41,408 nt of DNA from CAYFQH01 sp964345215 (GTDB lineage: Bacteria; Bacillota; Clostridia; Christensenellales; Aristaeellaceae), in assembly GCA_964345215.1 (NCBI GenBank), contig CAYFQH010000017.1, positions 1-41,408 of the forward strand, given 5' to 3'. Shown piece by piece: positions 1-7,405 of the stretch. Every line of letters starts with the position of its first letter. The stretch's first letter is position 1. Both the position numbers and the translations under genes were made by a program. Under the pieces are notes generated by a model. That model was not told the origin of the DNA. It made no database searches and saw nothing but the letters and a program-made list of their open reading frames with translations.

Positions 1-55
1 CGAACCTAGACAATACGAGTCAGAGTCGTAGGTGCTGCCGTTACACAATTCCCCA
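1..55 (-). tRNA. tRNA-Gln (anticodon CTG), partial
   Basis: The minus strand read from 55 down to 1 folds as a tRNA. The acceptor 5' strand is TGGGGAA, the D-arm is GTGT-loop-GCAC, the anticodon stem TACGA/TCGTA is perfect, and the 7-base loop CTCTGAC places CTG as anticodon (reads CAG, glutamine). The T-arm begins with CTAGG-TTCG and then runs off the window edge, so the 3' part of the T-arm and acceptor are not visible. A consensus promoter lies just upstream (73-101, minus). No other gene on this strand is visible here. The identity rests on the anticodon and the typical glutamine loop. Confidence 0.92.
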
Positions 56-72
56 ACAATTGATACCACGTT

Positions 73-101
73 ATTATAGAAGAAAGAAGTCTCTTTGTCA
101 A
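73..101 (-). promoter_or_regulatory. Consensus sigma-A promoter for tRNA-Gln
   Basis: On the minus strand -35 TTGACA (96-101) and -10 TATAAT (73-78) both match the consensus exactly, with a 17-base spacer. Transcription would start near 66, about 11 bases before the tRNA 5' end at 55. A perfect promoter is typical of stable RNA genes. Confidence 0.85.
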
Positions 102-144
102 TGAATAGAGGATGTTTTGTGTAAAAAAATGAAATTTGGGTAAA

Positions 145-173
145 TGGACAGAAAAAAAAAGACGTGATATATT
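145..173 (+). promoter_or_regulatory. Promoter for ugd
   Basis: -35 TGGACA (145-150), 17-base spacer, -10 TATATT (168-173) with an extended TGA at 165-167. It is divergent from the tRNA-Gln promoter, with about 45 bases between the two -35 boxes. The predicted 5' leader is about 28 bases and contains the GGAGG ribosome site. Confidence 0.65.
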
Positions 174-207
174 ATAAACAATAACTTTTATTATTGGAGG
201 CGGAGAA

Positions 208-1524
208 ATGTCGCATAAAATTGCCATTGCGGGAACAGGCTACGTGGGTTTGGTAACAGGGGTTTGCTTAGCCCATACAGGGTTGCAGGTTACTTGTGTA
301 GATATAGACGATCAAAAAATTGAAATGATGCGCCAGGGTATCTCGCCAATTTATGAAACAGATTTGGAAGAACTGATGGCTCAGAACAAGGAGCGTTTAA
401 CCTACACAAAGGATTATGAAGCCGCCTATCGGGATGCGGATGTGGTTTTTATTGGTGTAGGTACGCCGGAAAAAAGGGACGGATCGGCCAACTTATCTTA
501 TGTGTTTGGCGTGGCGGAGCAGGTGGCTCAAAGTGCCCAAAAGGATTGTATTGTAGTGGTTAAATCCACCGTACCCATCGGTACAAACGACAAGGTGGAG
601 GCTTTTATTCAAGAAAAAAAGGTGCATCCTGTGAAAATTGAGGTAGCCAGCAATCCGGAATTTTTGGCCCAGGGAACCGCAGTAAAAGATACCCTTTACG
701 CCAGCCGCATTGTTTTAGGGGTGGAAAGCCCTTGGGCCGAAAAGGTCTTGCGTAAGGTATATGAAGGCTTTAAAGATATTCCCGTTGTGATTACCAACCG
801 GCGCAGTGCCGAGATGATTAAATACGCCTCCAACGACTTTTTGGCCCTAAAAATTTCCTATATCAATGAAATTGCCAACCTGTGTGAAATGGTTGGTGCC
901 GACATAGAGGATGTAACTTATGGCATGGGTTTTGACAGCCGGATTGGAAACAAGTTCTTGAATGCGGGGATTGGTTACGGAGGCTCTTGCTTTCCAAAGG
1001 ATACAAAGGCCCTTCATTGGCTGGCCAGCTATTATGATTATGAGCTTAAAACCATTAAGGCAGCCATTGACGTAAACGAACAGCAAAAGATGAAGCTGGT
1101 CAAAAAGGCCAGAAAACATTTTGATTCTCTAAAGGACTTGCGAGTTGCGGTACTGGGCCTTACCTTTAAACCGGGCACCGATGATTTGCGTGAGGCTGCA
1201 TCTTTGCAAATCATCCCCCTGCTTTTGGAAGAAGGGGCTCAAGTGGTTGTTTATGATCCTGTTGGCATGGAAAACTTCAAAAAGAAAAACCTGGGAGAAG
1301 TAGCCTACGCAAACTCTCCTAAAGAAGCCTTGGAAGGGGCAGATCTGTGCCTTATATTAACGGAATGGCGCCAAATTAAAGAGCTTCAACCGGAAGACTT
1401 TGTAAATACCATGAAAAACCCCATTGTGCTGGATGGGCGAAACTGCTACCCTTTGCTTCAAATGGAGGGAAAAGGCCTGGTATACGAATCCATTGGCAGA
1501 AGAGTTATAAAAAATAAAGGATGA
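208..1524 (+). CDS. ugd: UDP-glucose 6-dehydrogenase
   Basis: Oxidises UDP-glucose to UDP-glucuronate with two NAD+, a cytosolic step feeding capsule or other surface polysaccharide. 438 residues, the usual length. The N-terminal Rossmann motif GTGYVG is at residues 9-14, the middle domain holds the catalytic cysteine in GGSCFPKD (Cys261), and a C-terminal UDP-binding domain starts near residue 310 (LGLTFKPGTDD). The ATG follows GGAGGCGGAG at good spacing. The gene is monocistronic: it has its own promoter and a strong terminator at 1541-1576. The polysaccharide exporter just downstream makes UDP-glucuronate use in an exported glycan likely. UDP-ManNAc dehydrogenase is the main alternative and cannot be fully excluded by eye. 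Confidence 0.93.
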   Translation: MSHKIAIAGTGYVGLVTGVCLAHTGLQVTCVDIDDQKIEMMRQGISPIYETDLEELMAQNKERLTYTKDYEAAYRDADVVFIGVGTPEKRDGSANLSYVFGVAEQVAQSAQKDCIVVVKSTVPIGTNDKVEAFIQEKKVHPVKIEVASNPEFLAQGTAVKDTLYASRIVLGVESPWAEKVLRKVYEGFKDIPVVITNRRSAEMIKYASNDFLALKISYINEIANLCEMVGADIEDVTYGMGFDSRIGNKFLNAGIGYGGSCFPKDTKALHWLASYYDYELKTIKAAIDVNEQQKMKLVKKARKHFDSLKDLRVAVLGLTFKPGTDDLREAASLQIIPLLLEEGAQVVVYDPVGMENFKKKNLGEVAYANSPKEALEGADLCLILTEWRQIKELQPEDFVNTMKNPIVLDGRNCYPLLQMEGKGLVYESIGRRVIKNKG

Positions 1525-1540
1525 GTAGTGGTCAAACGCC

Positions 1541-1576
1541 AAAATCTCCGGTTTAAAAACCGGAGATTTTGCTTTT
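1541..1576 (+). terminator. Intrinsic terminator of ugd
   Basis: Arms at 1541-1554 and 1557-1570 (core ATCTCCGG/CCGGAGAT) form a perfect inverted repeat followed by TTTTGCTTTT. It separates ugd from the exporter operon. Confidence 0.85.
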
Positions 1577-1586
1577 ACTATAAAAA

Positions 1587-1615
1587 TTGACAAGGGCCAT
1601 GAGCTGCGCTAATAT
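1587..1615 (+). promoter_or_regulatory. Promoter of the polysaccharide exporter operon
   Basis: -35 TTGACA (1587-1592, perfect), 17-base spacer, -10 TAATAT (1610-1615). It sits between the ugd terminator and the permease at 1676. Confidence 0.65.
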
Positions 1616-1675
1616 AAGTATGTTGTGCCTGAGTTGAGTAAAAGAAGGGAAGGGATCTCTTTTTAGAGAAGCAAA

Positions 1676-2482
1676 ATGAATAGAGTAACGTTGTTTGACA
1701 GCGCCAAAGCTTTTGTGGTAAATACACGCCGGTATGCGCCTTTGTTAGAGCATATGATTAAGCGGGACGTGAAAAAACAGTACAGGGGCAGTGTACTGGG
1801 CTATGTATGGAGCATTTTAAACCCCTTGTTGATTATGCTGGTGATGATGGTGGTCTTCTCATCCATGTTTAAACATAATATTGATAACTTTCCAGTTTAT
1901 TTATTTATAGGGCGCATGTTTTTTTCGTTTGTAACCGATGCTACCAACTCGGGCATGCGCTCTATTACAGGCAATGCCGGGCTGATTAAAAAAACACCTG
2001 TACCGAAGTATATTTTCCCCATTGCAAATATTACCAGCGCCGCAGTAACCTTTTTATTCTCTTTAGGCGCTTTTGCCATTGTGCTGGTTTTTACCCGAAC
2101 GCCAATTAATGTAAGTGTTGTTTTCTTCCCGGTGATTGTTATACAAGCGTACTTGTTTAGCCTGGGCCTTGGTTTTTTTCTGGCTCAGCTCAACGTGTTT
2201 TTTAGGGATACCACCCATTTGTACAGTGTGTTTACAACAGCTTGGATGTACCTAACCCCTATTTTTTATCCCTTGGAAAATCTTTCACCCAAAATGCAGC
2301 ATGTAATTTCAAACTACAATCCTATTTATTTTTTTGTAGAGCAAGGGCGGCAGATTTTCTTACAAGGCATGGTTCCTTCGGGAATGCTGATGGTCAAGGG
2401 AGTTGTCAGTGGCTTGCTGATGCTTGTGGTTGGTTTGCTTTTGTTTAAGCGTAATCAAGACAAGTTTATTTTGCATATTTAG
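1676..2482 (+). CDS. ABC-2 type polysaccharide export permease (Wzm/TagG-like)
   Basis: Membrane subunit of an ABC exporter that flips a lipid-linked polysaccharide or teichoic-acid-type polymer across the membrane. 268 residues, the family's usual size. A cytoplasmic amphipathic N-terminus contains the characteristic LLEHMIKRDVKKQYRGSVLG stretch near residues 22-41. Six hydrophobic segments follow, with conserved polar motifs such as FFRDT and the YLTPIFYPL region of helix 5. The ATPase begins 11 bases downstream and a glycosyltransferase overlaps that gene, so three genes form one operon. The ribosome site is poor (GAGAAG before the ATG). The substrate is unknown: too few sugar genes are present to tell capsule from teichoic acid. 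Confidence 0.9.
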   Translation: MNRVTLFDSAKAFVVNTRRYAPLLEHMIKRDVKKQYRGSVLGYVWSILNPLLIMLVMMVVFSSMFKHNIDNFPVYLFIGRMFFSFVTDATNSGMRSITGNAGLIKKTPVPKYIFPIANITSAAVTFLFSLGAFAIVLVFTRTPINVSVVFFPVIVIQAYLFSLGLGFFLAQLNVFFRDTTHLYSVFTTAWMYLTPIFYPLENLSPKMQHVISNYNPIYFFVEQGRQIFLQGMVPSGMLMVKGVVSGLLMLVVGLLLFKRNQDKFILHI

Positions 2483-2493
2483 GAGAAGCGGCG

Positions 2494-3240
2494 ATGAGTG
2501 ATAATATGCCCGCAGTAGTGGTTGATGACGTAACGGTACGCTTTAATCTTTCCACAGAGCGGATTGATAATTTAAAAGATTATGTGATTAAAATGGTGAA
2601 GCGGCAGCTTTTCTTTGAAGAGTTTTTTGCCCTTCAAAATGTTTCTTTTACGGTTAAAAAGGGAGAAGCCTGGGGAATTATCGGGCGGAACGGGTCGGGA
2701 AAATCCACCCTGCTTAAAGTCATCAGCGGGGTTTTAAAACCGTATAAGGGCTTTGTGCGCATTGATGGTGCCATTGCCCCCCTGCTAGAGCTGGGGGCTG
2801 GTTTTGACCCTGAACTGTCCGGCCGGGAAAATGTTTTTTTAAATGGATTAATGCTTGGCCAAACCAAGGCCTTTTTAGAAGAAAAATACCAAGAAATCGT
2901 TGACTTTGCCGAAATTGAAAAATTTATGGATGTGCCGCTTAAAAACTATTCTTCCGGCATGCAATCCAGGCTGGGTTTTTCCATTGCAACAACCGTTCGC
3001 CCCGATATTTTAATTGTAGACGAAGTTTTGGGCACGGGGGATAAGTTCTTCCAGGAAAAATCGCGCCAGCGTATTCAGGATATGCTGGATAGGGGAACAA
3101 CTCTTTTATACGTCTCTCATTCCCCAGGGGCGGTGCGGGATATTTGTGACCATGCCATTTGGCTTAAAGATGGGCACATGGTTATGAAGGGAGAGGCAAA
3201 CCAGGTTTGCAACGCCTATGAAGAGGAAGGAACAAAGTGA
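2494..3240 (+). CDS. Polysaccharide ABC exporter ATP-binding protein (Wzt/TagH-like)
   Basis: Nucleotide-binding subunit that powers the adjacent permease at the inner face of the membrane. 248 residues. Walker A GRNGSGKST is at 64-72, the family-type region LLELGAGFDPELSGREN near 97-113, the signature YSSGMQSRL at 152-160, and Walker B ILIVDEV at 172-178. It stops after the ATPase core, so it lacks the extra C-terminal carbohydrate-binding domain found in the long Wzt proteins that recognise a chain-end modification. This suggests transport not gated by a terminal cap. A good GGAGAAG ribosome site precedes the ATG. Confidence 0.92.
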   Translation: MSDNMPAVVVDDVTVRFNLSTERIDNLKDYVIKMVKRQLFFEEFFALQNVSFTVKKGEAWGIIGRNGSGKSTLLKVISGVLKPYKGFVRIDGAIAPLLELGAGFDPELSGRENVFLNGLMLGQTKAFLEEKYQEIVDFAEIEKFMDVPLKNYSSGMQSRLGFSIATTVRPDILIVDEVLGTGDKFFQEKSRQRIQDMLDRGTTLLYVSHSPGAVRDICDHAIWLKDGHMVMKGEANQVCNAYEEEGTK

Positions 3241-4127
3241 GGGAAAAGTTGGTTTCCATTATATTACCCACCTATAACAGGGCCTATATTTTGGAAGAGG
3301 CGGTTGAAAGCATTAGGCGGCAGACCTACCCCTTTTGGGAACTGGTGATTATTGACGACGGGTCCACGGATGATACCAAGGCCCTTGCTGAAAAACTCCA
3401 GGCGGAGGATGAGCGTATTTTTTACTATCAAACCCCGGGGAACCAGGGGGCCTGCGCTGCCCGGAATATGGGAGTGGAAAAGGCCAGGGGAGAATACATT
3501 GCCTTTCAGGACAGCGATGATCTATGGCTTGAACATAAGCTGAAAGAGCAGCTGGCCTTTATGGACCGTCACCAGGCAGACATGGTTTTTTGCGCACTTT
3601 TAGTGAAACAGGAGAATAATAAGCCTGTCCGGCTTTTTCCGCCGGAAGAAGAAGAGGGAACGAAAACCTACGAACGCCTTCTTTTGCGCAGCATTGGCAG
3701 CACCCAAACCTTTTTAGGAAAAAAGGAGTGTTTTACAGCCCATCCTTTTGATCAAGCCATGCCAAGGATGCAGGATTGGGATGTGTTGCTGCGAATTGGA
3801 AAAGCTTTTTCTGTAGCTTACCAAGCAAAGGGGCTGGTTTTGGTCAGGGGGCAGGAAGACAGCTTGACCCAAAAAACATCCCTTGGTTTAAAAGCCTACG
3901 AGAAGATATACGAAAAGCACCAACAAATGATTGAACTCAGCGCTCAGATTAAAGGTATGCACGTACTTCTTGAGGGGCATCTGCGCTATTTAAACGGAGA
4001 AAACCCTGCTGTTTTTTATAAAAACAGTTTAAAGCTAGACCTTCATTGGAAGGTAAAGGCAAAGATACTAAGTAAATACCTTCTGGCCAAAGGAGGGCTG
4101 CTGCCCTTTTATTATTCTAGGCTGTAG
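3237..4127 (+). CDS. Family 2 glycosyltransferase
   Basis: Transfers a sugar from a nucleotide-sugar donor, probably onto the glycan handled by the upstream exporter. 296 residues. The GT-A fold is recognisable from SIILPTYNRAYILEEAVESI at the N-terminus, the nucleotide-binding DDGSTDDT at 40-47, and the metal-binding QDSDD at 91-95. The C-terminal third is not diagnostic of donor or acceptor. The GTG start overlaps the ATPase stop by four bases (GTGA), so translation is probably coupled. No transmembrane helix is seen. Being alone, it may add a primer or side-branch sugar; the chain-building enzymes must be elsewhere. Confidence 0.88.
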   Translation: MREKLVSIILPTYNRAYILEEAVESIRRQTYPFWELVIIDDGSTDDTKALAEKLQAEDERIFYYQTPGNQGACAARNMGVEKARGEYIAFQDSDDLWLEHKLKEQLAFMDRHQADMVFCALLVKQENNKPVRLFPPEEEEGTKTYERLLLRSIGSTQTFLGKKECFTAHPFDQAMPRMQDWDVLLRIGKAFSVAYQAKGLVLVRGQEDSLTQKTSLGLKAYEKIYEKHQQMIELSAQIKGMHVLLEGHLRYLNGENPAVFYKNSLKLDLHWKVKAKILSKYLLAKGGLLPFYYSRL

Positions 4128-4278
4128 GCTAAACAAGGCAGTTGATTTCAAAAGCGAACAACCCATACATTAAAAAAGGGTGGTAAATTTTAACTCTCCT
4201 TTAATGCAGTTTTGAAACAAATAATATATGCTTATGAAGAAGAAAGTGAAAACGCACAATCACAAGGAGGAGTAAAAA

Positions 4279-4497
4279 ATGGAACAACAAAAAAGACAGT
4301 ATCAGTGCCCAAAATGCCAAAACCAACACTATGTGCATGATCAAATTCAAACAACCGGGGGCAATTTTGCAAAGTTGTTTGATGTGCAAAACAAGAAATT
4401 CATCACCATTTCTTGTACCCAATGTGGCTATACGGAACTGTTTAGAAGAGAAAACAGTATGGGTATGGATGTTTTGGATTTTTTAATTGGTGGTTGA
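4279..4497 (+). CDS. Small zinc-ribbon protein
   Basis: 72 residues with two CxxC knuckles, CPKC near residues 10-13 and CTQC near 51-54, which should bind one zinc ion. The size and spacing match small Gram-positive zinc-ribbon proteins predicted to bind nucleic acid (the YpzJ-like group). The function is not established. A strong AAGGAGG site lies ahead of the ATG, and an AT-rich, weak promoter candidate (TTTAAT-N16-TAATAT, 4200-4227) is upstream. It is followed by its own terminator at 4583-4614, so it appears to be a monocistronic unit. Confidence 0.75.
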   Translation: MEQQKRQYQCPKCQNQHYVHDQIQTTGGNFAKLFDVQNKKFITISCTQCGYTELFRRENSMGMDVLDFLIGG

Positions 4498-4582
4498 TAG
4501 AAATTTGCCCTATTTTTATTGCTAAAAAGGGAAAGCAGGGGTGGGCCTCATAAAAAGGCCATTCATAATAACAGGAGCATAC

Positions 4583-4614
4583 AAAAAAGCAGTTTACAGC
4601 AACTGCCTTTTTTA
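4583..4614 (+). terminator. Terminator after the zinc-ribbon gene
   Basis: GCAGTT (4589-4594), loop TACAGC, AACTGC (4601-4606), flanked by an A-run and a T-run that extend the stem past one mismatch. The T-tract is at 4608-4613. Confidence 0.75.
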
Positions 4615-4634
4615 TATTCATACAGGTATACTTG

Positions 4635-4663
4635 TTGAAAGATAGGATAAAATCAAATATAAT
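4635..4663 (+). promoter_or_regulatory. Promoter of the amidohydrolase gene
   Basis: -35 TTGAAA (4635-4640), 17-base spacer, -10 TATAAT (4658-4663). It sits between the upstream terminator and the AAAGGGGGA ribosome site. Confidence 0.7.
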
Positions 4664-4696
4664 AAACAAAGAGAAGTTAATAAAGGGGGATACATA

Positions 4697-5857
4697 ATGA
4701 TCCTGCGTAATGGTGTAATTTATGACGCAATTAATCCAACGTCCTATGAGGGCGATATTGTTGTTGAAGAGGGAAAAATAACCCAAATCGGGAAGAATTT
4801 ATCCTACCAAGGAGAAGAAATTGACCTAAACGGTTTACGGGTTTACCCTGGTTTTGTTGAAGCCCATGCCCATACCGGCCTGGATGGCTACGGCATTGGC
4901 TTTGAGGGAGCCGACTACAATGAAATGGGGGATGTACTATCGCCCCAGCTGCGGGCGGTGGATGCCTTTCAGCCATTTGACAAGGCCTTGGAAGAAGGAC
5001 GAAATGCCGGGATAACTACCCTTTGCGTAGGGCCTGGCAGCGCCAATGTGCTGGGGGGAACCTTTACAGTGATAAAGCCCTTAGGCAAGCGGATTGATGA
5101 TATGTACATTGTCAAAGAAGCTGCCATGAAATGTGCCTTTGGAGAAAATCCCAAACGCTGCTACCGAGAAAAGGGCAATAGCACCCGGATGACCACTGCC
5201 GCCAATCTGCGGGAGATGCTTTTTAAAACAAAAGAATATAATGAAAAGCTTGAAGAGGGCAAGACCGATCCAAGCAAAAGGCCCGCCTTTGACATGAAAT
5301 TAGAGGCCTTGCTACCTGTAATCAGAGGGGAGATGCCCTTGAAAGCCCATGCACACCAGGCTGATGATATTTTTACGGCCATTCGCATTGCAAGGGAGTT
5401 TGGCATTAAAATAACCCTGGAACACTGCACAGAAGGCCACTTGGTGGCTGAAGAGCTGGCGAAAGAAAACATTCCTATGGCTGTAGGCCCTACCCTCACC
5501 CATGCCAGCAAGTTTGAACTGCGCAACAAAAGCTGGCGAACCCCGGATATTTTAACAAAAGCCGGGGGGCAGGTTTCGATTATTACCGATGCCCCGGTGA
5601 TTCCGCAAAAATACTTGGCCCTTTGCGCAGGGCTGGCAGTAAAAAGCGGTATGGACCCCTTTGAGGCTCTGAAAGCCATTACCATTAACCCGGCAAAACA
5701 CATTGGTGTGGCAGACCGGGTAGGTTCTATTGAACGGGGAAAGGATGCAGACTTTGTCATTACCAACGGCTGCCCTTTTTCCATTGAAACAACCGTTCAA
5801 AAAGTGCTGATTAATGGCAATGTGGTTTTTGAAGATGATGGGCAACCCCAGGACTGA
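4697..5857 (+). CDS. Metal-dependent amidohydrolase
   Basis: Member of the amidohydrolase superfamily, TIM-barrel hydrolases of cyclic amides and related bonds. 386 residues, cytosolic (no signal peptide). A small beta domain is made from both ends (residues 1-50 and about 340-386). The metal motif HxH in EAHAHTG is at His57/His59, His218/His220 lie in LKAHAHQ, His243 in LEHCTEGH, and the catalytic Asp298 in ITDAP. The sequence resembles the imidazolonepropionase-related subgroup, whose members act on diverse substrates, so the substrate cannot be named. No histidine-degradation gene is nearby. Transcribed alone from 4635-4663. Confidence 0.85.
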   Translation: MILRNGVIYDAINPTSYEGDIVVEEGKITQIGKNLSYQGEEIDLNGLRVYPGFVEAHAHTGLDGYGIGFEGADYNEMGDVLSPQLRAVDAFQPFDKALEEGRNAGITTLCVGPGSANVLGGTFTVIKPLGKRIDDMYIVKEAAMKCAFGENPKRCYREKGNSTRMTTAANLREMLFKTKEYNEKLEEGKTDPSKRPAFDMKLEALLPVIRGEMPLKAHAHQADDIFTAIRIAREFGIKITLEHCTEGHLVAEELAKENIPMAVGPTLTHASKFELRNKSWRTPDILTKAGGQVSIITDAPVIPQKYLALCAGLAVKSGMDPFEALKAITINPAKHIGVADRVGSIERGKDADFVITNGCPFSIETTVQKVLINGNVVFEDDGQPQD

Positions 5858-5902
5858 AACTAATTTCGTTTTTTTAGAAATTGTTAAAAACTAAACCACG
5901 AA

Positions 5903-5936
5903 AGCCCTTGCTCAAGGGCTCTGAAATATGTATAAT
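5903..5936 (+). promoter_or_regulatory. Sugar importer promoter with an inverted repeat over the -35
   Basis: -35 TTGCTC (5908-5913), 17-base spacer, -10 TATAAT (5931-5936). The inverted repeat AGCCCTTG-CT-CAAGGGCT (5903-5920) covers the whole -35 box and has no T-tract, so it reads better as an operator than as a terminator of the upstream gene, although a hairpin role is possible. A second weak dyad, ATGCG/CGCAT, lies in the leader at 5980-5996. Confidence 0.6.
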
Positions 5937-6041
5937 ACTCTTTGTGACTAAATATACATAATAAGGTTTTGTTGTTGTGATGCGCGTAAGCCGCATTAAA
6001 CATAAATATTACTACCCCTATTTTAAGAAAGGAGAAATCAT

Positions 6042-7340
6042 ATGAAAAAACTGATTTCTTTACTGCTGGTAGGTATTCTGGCCCTCTCTTTAGTGAGCGC
6101 TGTAGCCGAAGACACCACCCCCTACGCAGTAACCGAACCCATTACAATCCAATGGTGGCATGCTCATGAAGACCAATTTGATGAACACATCAAGTACATG
6201 GTGGATGAGTTCCAAAAGCAATACCCCAACATTACTGTAGAAGCCATTTACAGCGGCAGCTACGGCGAAATTAATGAAGCCTTTGTTGCCGCTGTTGCAG
6301 CAGGGGAGGTGCCGGCCCTGGTAACGGCCAACACCTCCTATCCCGCTGTGTATGGCTCTCAAGGGCTGGCAGAAGACCTGACCCCCTACATTGAAGCCTA
6401 TAACTACGACCTGGCAGACTTTGGCGAAGGCTTAATTGCCTCTACTTCTTATGAAGGCCAGCAGGTTAGCTTGCCTTACCTGATTTCAACCCAGGTAATG
6501 TACTACGACAAAACCGCCGCTGAGGAAGAAGGCATTGAAATGCCCAAAACCTTTAATGACCTGGAAGCTTTTTTAGAAAAGGCAACCTTGTTTAACGAAG
6601 ATGGCACCACCAAGCGCTATGGTACTGTTTTTGGCGGCTGGGACTATTGGTATTACGAAACCCTGTTTAAAAACAACGGCGTTGAAACGGTTTTACCTGA
6701 CGGGAAAACCACCGATGTTAACAGCGAAGAATCCGTTGCCATTACCACCAAAATGAAGGAATGGATTGACAAGGGATATGCCTACTACGCATACGGCACC
6801 AATGCGTCTACCGATATGAGAAACCGCTTCGGCGCAGGCGAAGCCTTCAGCGTATTCCACACCTCTTCTTTATATGACACCTATGTAAATAACATTGTAA
6901 ACGGTGCTTTTGAAGTAGGGATGGCCTGGCTGCCCGGGGGTAACGACGGAGAAACCTTTAAGAGTGAAGTTGGCGGCGCCGCCATCTTAATTCCTGCCAA
7001 GGCTTCTCAGGCACAAAAAAATGCTGCATGGCAGTTCTTAATGTTTATGACCAGCCCCGAAATTAACCTGTACTGGGCTGACAAAACCGGTTACTTCCCC
7101 ACCCGTCAAACAGTTAAGGATACGCCGGAATACAAAGAATACTTAGAGCGCAAGCCGGCAATGGAACCCATTGTTGAAATGTCCAGCTGGATTAACCCCC
7201 GTAACCAGCACCCTGCATACAACGAAATTGCAAATCTGTGGAGAGACAGGCTATCTAGTATCTTTAACGAAAATGCCCCCATCCAAGCAACATTAGATGA
7301 ACTGGCCGAAGAAATTACAGAACTGCTGGAAGACTATTAA
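6042..7340 (+). CDS. Sugar ABC transporter substrate-binding protein
   Basis: Extracytoplasmic receptor that delivers a carbohydrate to the two permeases downstream (family 1 binding protein, as in UgpB/MalE). 432 residues. A Sec signal peptide covers about 1-22 (KK, hydrophobic core, cleavage near SAVAED). The mature start ITIQWWHAHED is typical of oligosaccharide or glycerol-phosphate binders. There is no lipobox cysteine, so it is not an obvious lipoprotein, which is unusual for a Gram-positive. AAAGGAG precedes the ATG. The gene is first in the operon, and a strong hairpin just after it (7346-7385) probably gives it more mRNA than the permeases. The substrate is unknown. Confidence 0.9.
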   Translation: MKKLISLLLVGILALSLVSAVAEDTTPYAVTEPITIQWWHAHEDQFDEHIKYMVDEFQKQYPNITVEAIYSGSYGEINEAFVAAVAAGEVPALVTANTSYPAVYGSQGLAEDLTPYIEAYNYDLADFGEGLIASTSYEGQQVSLPYLISTQVMYYDKTAAEEEGIEMPKTFNDLEAFLEKATLFNEDGTTKRYGTVFGGWDYWYYETLFKNNGVETVLPDGKTTDVNSEESVAITTKMKEWIDKGYAYYAYGTNASTDMRNRFGAGEAFSVFHTSSLYDTYVNNIVNGAFEVGMAWLPGGNDGETFKSEVGGAAILIPAKASQAQKNAAWQFLMFMTSPEINLYWADKTGYFPTRQTVKDTPEYKEYLERKPAMEPIVEMSSWINPRNQHPAYNEIANLWRDRLSSIFNENAPIQATLDELAEEITELLEDY

Positions 7341-7345
7341 TATTT

Positions 7346-7385
7346 ACAGGTACGGGAGGAGCAATCCTCCCGCCTGTTTCTTTTT
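7346..7385 (+). terminator. Intra-operon attenuator hairpin
   Basis: CGGGAGGA-GCAA-TCCTCCCG (7353-7372) is extended by ACAGG/CCTGT and followed by TTTCTTTTT. Its place between the binding protein and the first permease fits partial termination or 3'-end protection that raises binding-protein expression. Confidence 0.7.
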
Positions 7386-7405
7386 GAGATTAAGGCAAAA
7401 GGGGA

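Noticed and set aside
6..227. 73-residue minus-strand reading frame
   Set aside because: It overlaps the tRNA-Gln gene and both divergent promoters; it has no ribosome site.
4442..4786. 114-residue hydrophobic-looking minus-strand frame
   Set aside because: Lies antisense to a zinc-ribbon gene end, a terminator, a promoter and the amidohydrolase start; no ribosome site. A chance effect of AT-rich intergenic DNA.
5161..5784. 207-residue minus-strand frame inside the amidohydrolase gene
   Set aside because: Fully antisense to a gene with intact catalytic motifs; no recognisable domain.
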